64,000 nt of DNA, taken from the NCBI RefSeq assembly GCF_032452875.1, contig NC_083868.1, positions 40,342,537-40,406,536 of the forward strand, read 5' to 3'. Positions 32,245-44,040 of this stretch are shown in pieces (positions within the stretch are counted from its first letter, which is position 1; each line of letters starts with the position of its first letter). The position numbers and the translations under genes were made by a program. The notes under the pieces are model-generated. The model was not told where the DNA came from. It was given only the letters and a program-made list of their open reading frames with translations, and ran no database searches. Source of the stretch: Bos javanicus. Lineage: Eukaryota > Chordata > Mammalia > Artiodactyla > Bovidae.

Positions 32245-33944
32245 GAAAATTAGAGATACCAAGGGAACATTTCATGCAAAAATGAGCTCAATAAAGGACA
32301 TAAATGATATGGACCTAACATAAGCAGAAGATATTAAAAAGTGGTGGCAAGAATACACAGAAGAACTGTACAAAAAAGATCTTCATGACCCAGATAACTC
32401 ACCTAGAGCCAGAAGTTCTGGAATGCGAAGTCAGGTGGGGTTTAGAAAGCATCACTAAGAACAAAGCTAGTGGAGGTGATGGAATTCCAGAGGAGCTATT
32501 TCAAATCCTGAAAGAAGATGCTGTGAAAGTGCTGCACTCAACATGCCAGCAAAGTTGGAAAACTCAGCAGTGGCCACAAGACTGGAAAAGGTCAGTTTTA
32601 ATTCCAACCCCAAAGAAAGGCAATGCCAAAGAATGCTCAAACTACCACACAATTGCACTCATCTCACACGCTAGTAATGTAATGCTCAAAATTCTCCAAA
32701 CCAGGCTTCAGCAATACGTGAACCATGAATTTTCAGATGTTCAAGCTGGTTTTAGAAAAGGCAGAGGAACAAGAGATCAAATTGCCAACATCTACTGGAT
32801 CATCAAAAAAAAAAAAACAAAAAAAAACAAGAGAGTTCCAGAAAAACATCTATTTTTGCTTTATTGACTATGCCAAAGCCATTGCATGGATCACAATAAA
32901 CTGTGGAAAATTCTGAAATAGATGGGAATACCAGACCACCTGACCTGCCTCTTGAGAAACCTGTATGCAGGTCAGGAAGCAACAGTTAGAACAGGACATG
33001 GAACAACAGACTGGTTCCAAATAGGAAAAGGAGTACATCAAGGCTGTATATTGTCACCCTGCTTATTTAACTTATATGAAGAGTACATCATGAGAAATGC
33101 TGGGCTGGAAGAAGCACAAGCTGGAATCAAGATTGCTGGGAGAAATATCAATAACCTCAGATATGTAGATGACACCACCCTTATGGCAGAAAGTGAAGAG
33201 GAACTAAAAGCCTCTTGATGAAAGTGAAAGAGGAGAGTGAAAAAGTTGGCTTAAATCTCAACATTCAGAAAACTAAGATCATGCATCCAGTCCCATCACT
33301 TCATGGGAAACAGATGGGGAAACAGTGGAAACAGTGGTTGACTTTATTTTTCTGGGCTCCAAAATCACTGCAGATGGTGATTGCAGCCATGAAATATAAA
33401 GACGCTTACTCCTTGGAAGGAAAGTTATGACCAACCTAGATAGCATATTCAAAAGTAGAGACATCACTTTGCCAACAAAGGTCCATCTATTCAAGGCTAT
33501 GGTTTTTCCTGTGGTCATGTATGGATGTGAAATTTGGACTGTGAAGAAAGCTGAGAGCTGAAGAATTGATGCTTTTGAACTGTGGTGTTGGAGAAGACTC
33601 TTGAGAGTCCCTTGGACTGCAAAGAAATACAACCAGTCCATTCTAAAGGAGAACAGTCCTGGGTGTTCATTGGAAGGACTGATGCTGAGGCTGAAACTCC
33701 AATATTTTGACCACCTCATGCGAAGATTTGACCCATTGGAAAAGACCCTGATGCTGGGAGGGATTGGGTGCAGGAGGAGAAGGGAATGACAGAGGGTAAG
33801 ATGGCTGGATGGCATCACGGACTGGACGCACATGAGTTTGGGTGAACTCAGGGAGTTAGTGATGGACCGGGAGGCCTGGCGTGCTGTGATTCATGGGGTC
33901 ACAAAGAGTCGGACTTGACTGTACGACTGAACTGAACTGAACTG
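32245..33944 (+). mobile_element. BovB LINE, long + strand copy
   Basis: 1.7 kb from the linker before RT (GAAAATTAGAGATACCAAGG) to the exact 3' end (GACTGAACTGAACTGAACTG). Flanking AAGCACAA at 32237-32244 and 33945-33952 is a perfect 8-base target duplication. Coding words are clear: GIPEELFQILKEDAVKVLHS, then KGVHQGCILSPCLFNLYEEY, with the active site as YVDD near 33165. An A-rich expansion (32803-32829), frame breaks near 32880 and a stop near 33216 destroy the ORF. About half of the full element is present. Confidence 0.95.
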
Positions 33945-34055
33945 AAGCACAATTTACTTAGGAGTGAAAAGATGATGCTATTTATATGTCTTCTATATAT
34001 GCCTCACTGAATGAAAAAACAAACATAATAAGATCAGTGCTTGACTTTGTAACTT

Positions 34056-34266
34056 GTAAGTGTAAAGTGAAGTCAGTGTCAGACTCTTTGTGGCCCCATG
34101 GACTGTGGCCTACCAGGCTCCTCTGTCCATGGGATTTTCCAGGCAAGAGTACTGGAGTAGGTTGCCATTTCCTTCTGCAGAGGATATTCCCCACCCAGAG
34201 TCCCCACCTCAACCTGGGTCTCCTGCACTGTAGGCAGATGCTTTTACCATCTGAGCCACCAGGGAA
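34056..34266 (-). mobile_element. Bov-tA SINE
   Basis: The reverse-strand body (GTGAAGTCAGTGTCAGACTC, CCAGGCAAGAGTACTGGAG) is followed by the reversed head ending ACCATCTGAGCCACCAGGGA. The target duplication is GACTTTGTAACTT (34043-34055) and GACTTAGTAACTT (34267-34279), 13 bases with one mismatch. Confidence 0.94.
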
Positions 34267-34395
34267 GACTTAGTAACTTTGTTTTATATTAATTAAAAGA
34301 AAAACTGTCATGATGTCATATTTTTTTATTAAAAATTACTTACCTCTCACTAGAGCTTTTTATATTTAAATTTTGGATACTTATTTGTTTTTTGG

Positions 34396-34976
34396 CTTCA
34401 AAATCACTGCAGATGGTGATTGCAGCCATGAAATTAAAAGACACTTACTCCTTGGAAGGAAAGTTATGACCAACCTAGATAGCATATTCAAAAGCAGAGA
34501 CATTACTTTGCCAACACAGGTCCATCTAGTCAAGGCTATGGTTTTTCCAGTGGTCATGTATGGGTGTGAAATTTGGACTGTGAAGAAAGCTGAGAGTTGA
34601 AGAATTGATGCTTTTGAACTGTAGTGTTGGAGAAGACTCTTGAGAGTCCCTTGGACTGCAAGGAGTTCCAACCAGTCCCTCATAAAGGAGATCAGTCCTG
34701 GGTGTTCTTTGGAAGAAATGATGCTAAAGCTGAAACTCCAATATTTTGGCCACCTCATGTGAAGAGTTGACTCATTGGAAAAGACTCTGATTCTGGGAGG
34801 GATTGGAGGCAGGAGGAAAAGGGGAAGACAGAGGATGAGATGGCTGGATGGCATCACTGACTCAACAGACATGAGTCTGGGTGAACTCCGGGAGTTGGTG
34901 ATGGACAGGGAGGCCTAGAGTGCTGCAATTCATGGGATTGCAAATAGTTGGACATGACTGAGCGACTGGACTGAAC
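34396..34976 (+). mobile_element. BovB 3' third, 5'-truncated
   Basis: Begins in the post-RT region (GGCTTCAAAATCACTGCAGA) and ends GAGCGACTGGACTGAACTA. The frame at 34373-34600 reads HEIKRHLLLGRKVMTNLD and KAMVFPVVMYGCEIW, then stops. It is close in sequence to the copy at 32245-33944, 450 bases upstream in the same direction. Confidence 0.92.
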
Positions 34977-34991
34977 TAATACAGTTTATCT

Positions 34992-35208
34992 GGGGTCTTC
35001 CCTCATATCTCAGTTGGTAAAGACTCTACCTGTAATGCATTAGACCCAATTTCGATCCCTGGGTAGGAAGATTCCCTTGGAGAAGGAAATGGCAACCCAC
35101 TCCAGTATTCTTTCCTGGAGAGTCCCATGGGCAGAGGAGCCTAGTAGGCTACAGTCCATGGGGTCACAAGAGTCGGACATGACTTAGTGACTAAACCACC
35201 ACCACCAC
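34992..35208 (+). mobile_element. Bov-tA SINE
   Basis: The head GGGTCTTCCCTCATATCTC, a TTGGTAAAGACTC word and B-box TTCGATCCCTGG are followed by a complete Bov-A body and a tail of ACC repeats (35195-35208). CAGTTTATCTGG and CAGATTACCTAGG flank it loosely. Confidence 0.92.
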
Positions 35209-35617
35209 AGATTACCTAGGATGAAAGTCTTATATTTATTTTTAAACTAGTCACTACTTATCTGACCATACAGGATGCATGCTTAGTTATAAATATCTCT
35301 GTGTTTAATGTCTTGTAAAAACCAGCTCAGCAATTATTTCATTGTTATACAGTAAGTTTCCCAAATATATCTTTTCTTTTAGGGACTAGAGTTATTATAG
35401 ACTATAATTGTATTTCTGTACTTCTTCCATAGAAATTAATCAAGATTCTGAAACTTGAAAAGCATAAACAATGCAAATCAGTATACAATTTAACATAATT
35501 TATATTTTAAAAATAAAGAGTATTATTCAATATTTTCAAGATATATTCAAATATAATATTAATATAATCTAATCCATTTTCTGTTTTATTCCTTACTATC
35601 ATTGCTGTTAATAGATG

Positions 35618-35765
35618 TATGTGGCTCTGTAGTTGCCAGATATCAGTTTGAATCTCTGTGCTTTAGCAATTTATTTAAATTCCTACAATTTTTTTTTCAA
35701 AATGCAACAATAATACTAGTTCCCATCTCTTTACAATTAAGTATAAATATACAGCAATATATGTC
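35618..35765 (+). mobile_element. Possible MIR SINE fragment
   Basis: GCCAGATATCAGTTTGAATC, TGTGCTTTAGCAATTTATTT, then AATGCAACAATAATACTAG resemble a decayed MIR in + orientation. Short and uncertain. Confidence 0.45.
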
Positions 35766-35852
35766 AGCTATCTTACAACATGTAAATATACATGTATAAA
35801 ATATCAGAACTTATTAAGTGCAAACACATACCAACATATACATATATGTGTA

Positions 35853-35905
35853 AAGATTATATATATATATATATATATAATATATATAGAGATATATATA
35901 TTAAT
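35853..35905. repeat. (TA)n microsatellite
   Basis: Two TA runs are separated by a short interruption, followed by AGAGATATATATATTA. Simple repeat. Confidence 0.88.
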
Positions 35906-36013
35906 TGGAAATATACACTTGCATATATGTGTATATATTTATATTTTGGTAAGTATTTACAGTATATAGGTACACAATATATATGCACATGTGTATACAA
36001 CAGTATTATATAT

Positions 36014-36222
36014 ATTAGTATTAGTATTAGTCACTCAGTTGTATCCATCTACTTGCGACACCATGGACTACAGCCAGCAAGGCTCCTCTGCCTGTGTGAT
36101 TCTCCAGGCAAGAATAATGGAGTGGGTTACCATTCCCTTCTCCAGGAGGTCTTCCCAACTCAGGGATCAAACCCAGGTCTCCTGCACTGTAGGCAGATTA
36201 TTTACTATCTGAGCAACCAGGG
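36014..36222 (-). mobile_element. Bov-tA SINE
   Basis: The reverse body (AGTCACTCAGTTGTATCC, CCAGGCAAGAATAATGGAG) is followed by the reversed head with B-box complement GGGATCAAACCC and end CTGAGCAACCAGGG. ATTATATATA and ATTATATGTA at the two sides are a likely target duplication. Confidence 0.92.
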
Positions 36223-36804
36223 ATTATATGTATGCACAAGCATATGGGTCAGTATATTATTATAAATTCATCATATATGATACTTTATTGACCTCTAGCT
36301 ATTTCTCAAGATTCTTTGTTCCACTGCTAATATCATCCTAGTCATCATCAGTTATTTTCCAGACATTTGATTACTAGTAGACTTCATTTCAATTTTCTCA
36401 ATTTTAAATTCAAATTGAACTCAAGATCCTTATTGGTTGTTGATATGTTCTATGACTTTATTTCCTGTTTTATATGGAACTTAAATTTATCATTTATTCA
36501 ATGATAATAGTAAGCATAAAGTATCTGCTATACTGAAAAATCAAAGAACAGTGAAAATAATTTATAAATCATAAATCTCTAAAATTTAATAAGGTTATGA
36601 CTTGACTGATACTATATAAATGCAAATTGGGGAAATATAAATAAATTCATTAATCTGTACTAAAGCATTTTGTACCTTTATTCCAACACTTTTGTATATA
36701 AGAATTTTGAGCAGGAACTATTTTAAAGGTACATATACTAGGCACAATGTTGAAATGTGCAAAAGTAATTTATAATACCTAAAATTATATAATATTTTGT
36801 TAAA
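36223..36804. other. AT-rich single-copy stretch, no gene seen
   Basis: No named repeat, RNA gene or protein-like frame is seen before the long reverse-strand BovB. Confidence 0.45.
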
Positions 36805-38705
36805 GTTCAGTTCAGTAACTCAGTCATGTCTGACTCTTTGTGACCCCATGGACTGCAGCACGCCAGGCTTCCAAGTCCATCACCAACTCCCAGAGTTTAC
36901 TCAAACTCATGTGCATTGAGTCAATGATGCCATCCAGCCATCTCATCTTCTGTTGTCCCCTTCTCCTCCTACCTTCAATCTTTCCCAGCATCAGCGTCTT
37001 TTCCAATGAGTCAGTTCTTCACATCAGGTACCATATGAAGCAATTTGGGGGCCCCAAAAATAAAGTCTGTCACTGTTTCCACTATCTCCCCGTCTATTTG
37101 CCATGAAGTGATGGGACCAGATGTCATGATCTTAGTTTTATGAATGTTGAGCTTTAAGCCAACTTTTTCACTCTCCTCTTAAACTTTCTGCAAGAAGCTC
37201 TTGAGTTCTTCTTAGCTTTCTCCATAAGGACGAAGTCATCTGCATATTTGAGGTTATTGATATTTCTCCTGGCAAACTTGATTCCAGCTTGTGCTTCATG
37301 AAGTCCAGCATTTCTCGTGATGTACTGTGCATATAAGTTAAATAAGCAAGGTGACAATAGATAGCCTTGATATACTCCTTTCCCAATTTGGAACCGGTCT
37401 GTTGTTTCAGGTCCAGTTCTAATTGCTACCTCTTTACCTGCATACAGATTTCCCAAGAGGCAGATAAAGAAGCCTGGTGGTGGTCTGGTATTCCCATTTC
37501 TTGAAGAATTTTCCACAGTTTGTTGTGATTTGCACAGTCAAAGGCTTTGGCATAGTCAATAAAGCAGAAATAGATGTATTTTGGAATGCTCTTGCTTTTT
37601 TGATGATCCAATGGATGTTGGCAATTTGATGTCTGATTTTTCTGCCTTTTCTAAATCCAACTTGAAGTTCAGGGTTCACATACTTTTGAAGCCTGGCTTG
37701 GAGAATTTTGAGCATTACTTTACTAGCATGTGAGATGAGTGCAATTGTGTGGTAGTTTGGGCATCCCTTGGCATTGCCTTTCTTTAGGATTGGAATGAAA
37801 ACTGACCTTTTCCAGTCTTGTGACCATTTCTGAGTTTTCCAAATTTGCTGACATGTTGAGTGCAGCACTTTCATAGCATCATCTTTTAGGATTTGAATTA
37901 GTTCAACTGGAATCCCATCACCTCCACTACCTTTGTTTGTAGTAATGCTTCCTAAGGCCCACTTGACTTCACATTCCAGGATTTCTGGCTCTAGGTGAGT
38001 GATCATACCATCATGATTATCTGAGTCGTGATCTTTTTCTGTATAGTTTTTGTGTATATTCTTGTCACCTTTTCCTAATTTCTTCTGCTTCTGTTAGGTC
38101 CTTATGATTTCTGTCCTTTATTGTGCCCATATTTGCATGAAATGTTCCCTTGGTATCTCTAATTTTCTTGAAGAGATTTCTTGTCTTTCCTATTCTATCA
38201 TTTTCCTCTATTTCTTTGCACTGATCACTGAGGAAGGCTTTCTTATCTCTCCTTGCTATTCTTTGTGTCTCTGCATTCAAATGGGTATACTTTTCTTTTT
38301 CTCCTTTGCCTTTCGCTTCCCTTCTTTTCAGAGCTATTTGTAAAGCCTCCTCAGACAGCCATTTTGCTTTTTTATATTTCTTCTTCTTGGGGATGGTCTT
38401 GATCCCTGTCTCCTGTACAATGTCATGAACCTCCATCCATAGTTCTTCAGGTACTCAGTCTATCAGATCTAATCTCTTGAATATGTTTTTCACTTCCACT
38501 GTATAATTGTAAGGGATTTGACTTAGGTCATACCTGAATTGTCTAGTGGTTTTTCCTACTTTCTTCAGTTTAAGTCTGAATTTGGCAATAAGGAGTTCAT
38601 GATCTGAGCCACAGTCAGTTCCTGGTCTCGATTTGCTGACTTATAGGGCTTCTCCATCTTTGGCTACAAAGAATATAATCAGTCTGATTTCAGTATTGAA
38701 CATCG
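36805..38705 (-). mobile_element. BovB LINE, longest copy, with an internal deletion
   Basis: Runs from the 3' end (GTTCAGTTCAGTAACTCAGT) to the last part of the endonuclease region (AAGGAGTTCATGATCTGAGC near 38590 and GCTTCTCCATCTTTGGCTAC near 38647). The linker frame (38065-38436) has KREAKGKGEKEKYTHLN and FLSDQCKEIEENDR. The RT frame (37434-38006) has GSGGDGIPVELIQILKDDAM and HASKVMLKILQARLQ. YADD is intact near 37235. A sharp deletion near 37028 removes roughly 350 bases of the post-RT region, where CATCAGGTA jumps to GGGGGCCCCAAAAATAAAG. Frameshifts leave no intact ORF. The extra upstream reach makes it the most complete copy here. Confidence 0.93.
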
Positions 38706-39206
38706 TTCCGATAAGCTTAAATGGTGAGAGGACAATTATATTTCTAATATACTACTAGTAGGAGAAATCCTATTTAATTCACTAAATAATAAGAAATAAA
38801 CTATTACCTATCATGAGCAATGAAATACACCTTGAAACTGAAATTCTGTTTGTCAGTGTGCTTTCGTACGGCAAATTGCTTTTCTTAATCTGTCACCCCT
38901 TGAACAGCAGTTTAGAAAACTTTGTGTTAGCTTTAAAAACCAAAAGAATGTTACAAGGTAGCCTCTTTTTCAAGACATTAAGTTGGAGATACTTTACAAA
39001 AATAGCTCTAGAGAACATAAAAGAAACCTTGATTTTAATAATACAGTTCTGCTTTCAAAATGTGTCCTCTATGAATATTTCAACTCCATAAAAGCATATC
39101 ACTACTATTTTCCAGGACATAAGGAATGTCACATAGGTAAATATGGTGATAAAATTCCAGGCTCATATCTTCACCCTCTGTTTTATAAATATAACCTTTA
39201 CCAGCA
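38706..39206. other. Single-copy stretch, no gene seen
   Basis: A 92-codon + frame at 38813-39091 has no recognisable domain, and its start and end have no splice or polyadenylation context. I treat it as chance. Confidence 0.42.
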
Positions 39207-39412
39207 TAATTCCTTGGGTAGCTCAAATGGTAAGGAATCTGCCTGCAATGCGGGAGACCTGAGTTCAATTCCTGGGTTGGAAAGTCCCCCTGGAGAAGGA
39301 AGGGCATGGCAACACATTCCAGTATTCTTGCATGGAGAATTCCATGGGCAGAGGAGCCCAAGTGGGCTACAGTACATGGAGTCACAAAGAGTTGGACACA
39401 ACTGAGCAGCTA
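39207..39412 (+). mobile_element. Bov-tA SINE
   Basis: The head ATTCCTTGGGTAGCTCAAAT, GGTAAGGAATCTGCC and B-box GTTCAATTCCTGG are followed by the Bov-A body ending GGACACAACTGAGCAGC. TAACCTTTACC to the left and TAACCTTCACT to the right fit a target duplication. Confidence 0.92.
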
Positions 39413-41078
39413 ACCTTCACTTTATTCCACTTTTTTTCAGCATGCACAAAAATCAAATTGGTGATACTAAGAGTATTGTCAGAGTACAGCAGTGGACAAT
39501 GCAATTCCAATGAAAATGTACCACAGTTACTTAAAATCCTACAAGTTTTTGTATCTTTCAAAAATTTAGAAAAAGTAAAAATTAATATCAGACCAGTTAA
39601 ACAGTATTTAGCAAGAGATTATTGTGCACAAAAGATTGAGCCTTCAAATGAAAAATCAATTTGAAACTCAGAAACATGACTTTATAAGACAGATTATAAT
39701 ATGACAACAAGAGGTTGAAATTTTTATAATGATTGGCTATTACATTGGGGGTTTCCAGATGATTGGTTGAAAGTAATTATACCATTTTTGGAAGATAATT
39801 TAAGTTTATTTTATGATTATCAGGGAGTATTTACAAGAAATAGCCTAAGTTTCACTAAATTCATGAAGTAAGTTAGATTTAGTTTTGCTTAAGTGATTTA
39901 AATGGTTTTGTTTGCTTGGGATATTTTTAAGCCTGTCTGTTTTAACACCTCTTTCTCAGATAAATGACTGAAAAGGATGTCCCTTCCTACTTACCTACAA
40001 TTTGGGTCTCAGTTTTAAAGTTTCTCATTCAGTAATACCACATCTCAACTATAAAAAAAAAAGATGTAATAAAATGTATTATTTGAAGATTAGAGAAACA
40101 TGCAGAGGTCAGAGTACAAAATAAGCTTGTGTCTTGTAGAAATACATTTATGGAAACAGGCACCATAATTTTAGCAAAGGTTATAAATCTCCAATTGAGT
40201 AATGCCTAAACTTCAGGTGGTAACAGGTCATTGATAAGCACCACTGTATCATGTTAAAATGGGGAACTGCAAGTTACTCTGAAAACTCTAAAGGGGGCAA
40301 AGGTTTAACCTGAATATTTAAGTATTAAATCTGTAGTTATAGCAAAGTATTAGCAGCAACTGTCACGTGTTTTCTGCTGATGATTTCCTACAGGAAGGCA
40401 ATAGTGTATGTTGTCAGGATATCCTGTATTATAAGCCTGTATTAGAAACTCTGATAAAGATAACCTGAGACTTCATTGAACAAGATGTTAATGACCAAGT
40501 AATTGTTCTATAGAATTATAATTAAGTATGATGAGCCCTGATAAAAGCCATTTATTAGTCCATCATGGCATTTAATTGATCTAATACTGGGAAGAATTTG
40601 AAAAGACTGAAAATAGGAGACAGTGAAGGGCAAACAGGTTGAATCATGCCTTATGTTGAAAAATGTGCTTTAATAAGAAAACCATTAACAGTCTCATCAA
40701 ACAAATTAAATAGTTAAGGGATTCTTATTAGACACAGAATTATTCTTTGGAGGAGTAGACATGTCATACTGTTGTGAAAAAAGGATACTTTTGCTGCTGA
40801 AATCATTTGATGGAATAGATAGTTATGTGTTCACTTTTTTAAGTGCCATAGTTTTACAAAGAATTTGGCCAATTTCTAAAAATAAGGAAAATATCATATA
40901 GGAAAATATAGCCTATAACAAAAGTTGAAGAAATGGGATTATTTAAAATTTAGAACATAAATCTTAAAGGATGTATATCTGTTATCTTCATATAATTGAC
41001 CTATTGGCATGTAGAAGTGAATTCAAACTTATTCTTTGTTTCTCTTGATGTCCTTTTTTTAAATTATGGTGGTCCTAC
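39413..41078. other. Repeat-poor single-copy stretch, no gene seen
   Basis: About 1.6 kb without a recognised repeat. Open frames are short and have no protein-like signature. A conserved element would need an alignment to detect. Confidence 0.5.
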
Positions 41079-41088
41079 GACTACATTC

Positions 41089-41356
41089 CAGAGAAGGCGA
41101 TGGCACCCCACTCCAGTACTCTTGCCTGGAAAATCCCATGGACGGAGGAGCCTGGTAGGCTATAGTTAATGGGGTTGCTAAGAGTCGGACACGACTGAGC
41201 GACTTCACTTTCACTTTTCCCTTTCCTGCATTGGAGAAGGAAATGGCAACCCACTCCAGTGTTCTTGCCTGGAGAATCCCAGGGATGGGGAGCCTGGTGG
41301 GCTGCCATCTATGGGATCGCACAGAGTCGGACACAACTGAAGTGACTTAGCAGTAT
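41089..41356 (+). mobile_element. Bov-A2 dimeric SINE, young
   Basis: Two full Bov-A units (GAGAAGGCGATGGCACCCCA and GGAGAAGGAAATGGCAACCC) are joined by TTTCACTTTTCCCTTTCCTGC, with the tail GTGACTTAGCAG. Both units are close to consensus. GACTACATTC at 41079-41088 and 41357-41366 is a perfect 10-base target duplication. Confidence 0.95.
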
Positions 41357-41366
41357 GACTACATTC

Positions 41367-41475
41367 TGGGGGAGGGTTTGGCCTGGAGAATCCCCATGGA
41401 CAGAGGAGCCTGGCAGACTACAATCCATGGGGTTGCAAAGAGTCAGACACAACTGAGCTACTAAGCATAGAACAT
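41367..41475 (+). mobile_element. Bov-A fragment beside the Bov-A2
   Basis: A partial Bov-A unit (GCCTGGAGAATCCCCATGGA to GACACAACTGAGCTACTAAG) follows the Bov-A2. A third GACTACATT at 41476-41484 ends it, so this unit and the Bov-A2 share the same target sequence. Confidence 0.85.
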
Positions 41476-41484
41476 GACTACATT

Positions 41485-42383
41485 ATTTAGCCTGAGCAGT
41501 ACCATAGTTTTGTTGAAGTTTATATATGTGGGTTTTTTCTTCTCCACAGCTAGTTCCTATTTCAATAGCTTACTTAATTTCCATTTCTCCTTGATGTATT
41601 CTAGAGGGCCAGCATGTTTTTTTGACATTTGGAGTCTTATCCCAAAACCCAAGATTGATAACTGAGGACTGTCTTAACCTTGAACAGATGGTGAGCACAT
41701 TACCTATATGGTATTCCAAACAGAATCTGCCTAGATTATCTATTTGCACCTTATTCTATTTTGGAAAAAAAAAAATCAGTTTTGTCCTGTATCTCCAAGT
41801 ATAAGCTATTAGAGAAGATTAATGCTTGCAAGAACACTGGAGGCACACTCAAGAATATGCCCAGAAGCAGTCTTAAACATTAGTACTTATATTGCAGTTA
41901 GTCAACTTCTGAATCATAGATCTAATGTATTCCAGCCCATAATCTACTGATACATCATCAAATTGGGTTGATCCATCTCCAGATATTCTGTGTTTATTTC
42001 AATTTAATGTTAATTTTAATGTTTAATGTTCACTACTGTTCTTTCTATACTCTAGAACTACTTCTATTTTCAATGACATTTCATAGTTCTTTTAAAATTA
42101 AAAACTCCTTTGCATATTTCCTTAGAAAAGAAAGATAGATTTTTAAAATCATTGTAATGACTAGTTTTTGAAAATACAAGTTTCAATGCAAATCCAATTT
42201 CCTAAAATAATTATTTTTTATTACAAGTTCCTGATAGTCAAGAATATGAGCTCCTAAAGAGATTAGAACAAAGTCTGAAAAAAATAAGATGCTGGAAATA
42301 AAGGATTGATGTTGCAACATTTCTTCTCCAATTCATTTTTGAATTTTCAGTATGATCTCTTTAAAATATTCAGTATTACTGTG
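41485..42383. other. Single-copy stretch, no gene seen
   Basis: Two 60-codon + frames at 41474-41804 lack domains or context. No named repeat is seen. Confidence 0.42.
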
Positions 42384-42384
42384 A

Positions 42385-42585
42385 TGGGCTTCCAAGGTGG
42401 CTCGGTGGTAAAGAATCTGCCTGCCAATGCAGGAGATGTGAATTCTATCTCTGGGTCAGGAAGATCACCTGGATAAGGAAATGGGAAATGGCAGCCCACT
42501 CTAGTATTCTTGCCTGGAAAATCCCATGGACAGAGGAGTCTGGTGGGCTACAGTCCATGGGCTCACAAAACAGATGTAGTGACTA
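42385..42585 (+). mobile_element. Bov-tA SINE
   Basis: The head GGGCTTCCAAGGTGGCTCGG, GTGGTAAAGAATCTGCC and a weak B-box are followed by a Bov-A body with a duplicated GGAAATGGGAAATGGC word. It ends GCTCACAAAACAGATGTAG. Confidence 0.92.
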
Positions 42586-43270
42586 AAAATCTACTTTACT
42601 GTAGTAGCCAGTCTTATGTTTTAGAACAAAAATAGCTTTTTGTTGTTTTAAAACTGAAGGAGGTTTACAAAACAAATGTAATATTTATGTTTCATAGTTT
42701 GTTTAGGATTTAAGATATTCTATACTGAGCTATTAAGAAAATAAGGATAGACTTGCTAAATCAGATGCACAAATCAATATCAAATGTTACTAATAATTCA
42801 AGAACACAAGAAATCAAGAGGCCCAGGCAAAGTAGAAAGATGCCAGGTGTTCTGAGTGTGATCTATCAGGTCTTTTTTTCCACATCAGATGTGCTTTCTA
42901 GCCAACATTAATAGAAGTTTTCTAATATAAATGAGGTTACTTCATGCAACAAAAAGAATTTGAGGATGTGACATATCTGCATTTTATGTTCAAGCAGTTT
43001 CTTATGATAAGTAGCATTTTCCAAGATTACATAGTTTCTAGTTTTGTTTTGTTTTTACCAAAAAAAAAAAAATTGTAAGCTAGGACAATCATATCAAAAG
43101 CATTCCATAGTTAAAGAATCTCTGTTTAACAAATATCATTAGTCTTCATATTAGTCCATATCATCAGGTTTACAAAGCATTTAAACCTTACCATCCACCT
43201 TCTTTTATTCTCAGTGTGTACTTTATAATGGAAAGAAATGGATCTTAGGCTAGTTAATTAACTCTTGTCT
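42586..43270. other. AT-rich single-copy stretch, no gene seen
   Basis: A poly-A run lies near 43060-43073. No named repeat, RNA gene or protein-like frame is seen. Confidence 0.45.
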
Positions 43271-44040
43271 TCCATCTAAAAAAAATTAAATTGACAAGAG
43301 AACAAAAGAAGAAAAAGACCTACAAAACAAATCCAAAACAATTAACAAAATGGCAATAAGAACACACATATTTATAATTACCTTAAATGTAAATGGATCA
43401 AATATGCCAACCAAAAGACATAGACTGGCTGAATGAATACAAAAATAAGACCCATATATATACTGTCTTCAAGAGACCTAATTCATATCTAGAGACAAAT
43501 ATATGTTGAAAGTGAGGGGATGAAAAGCAGTATTCTATGCAAATGGAAATCAAAAGAAAACTGGAGTAGTTGATCTCTATTAGATAAAGTAGAGTTTAAA
43601 ATAAAGATTGTTACAAGAGACAAAGAAGATCATGACCTAATGATCAAGGGATCAGTCCTAGGAGAATATATAACAGTCATAAATATACATCACCCAACAT
43701 AGGTGCACATCAATATATAAAGTGAATACTAACAACCATAAAAAGGAAAACTGACAGTAACACAAAAATAATGGGAACTTTAACACCCCAGTTACATCAA
43801 TGGACAGATCATCCAGACAGAAAATCAATTAACACCAGCCTTAAATTACATGTGAGACCAATGGACTTATTTGATACTTACAGAACATTCTATATAAATG
43901 CAGCAGAATATATTTTTTCTCAAGTTCACACATAACATTCTCCAGGATAGATCATATCTTGTGCCAGAAAGGAAGCCTCAATTAATTTAAGAAAATTGAA
44001 ACAATATCAAGCATCTTTTCTAACTACAATGCTTTGAGAT

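Larger units (their letters stand above)
35209..36013. other. AT-rich stretch, no gene seen
   Basis: Holds a possible MIR fragment and a (TA)n tract, both listed separately. No gene is seen. Confidence 0.45.

Noticed and set aside
32385..32867. 160-codon frame as a possible domesticated RT gene
   Set aside because: It belongs to a truncated BovB with its own target duplication and is broken within the RT domain; nothing suggests host use.
35792..36265. 157-codon tyrosine- and isoleucine-rich + frame
   Set aside because: It is produced by TA-rich simple sequence running into a reverse-strand Bov-tA.
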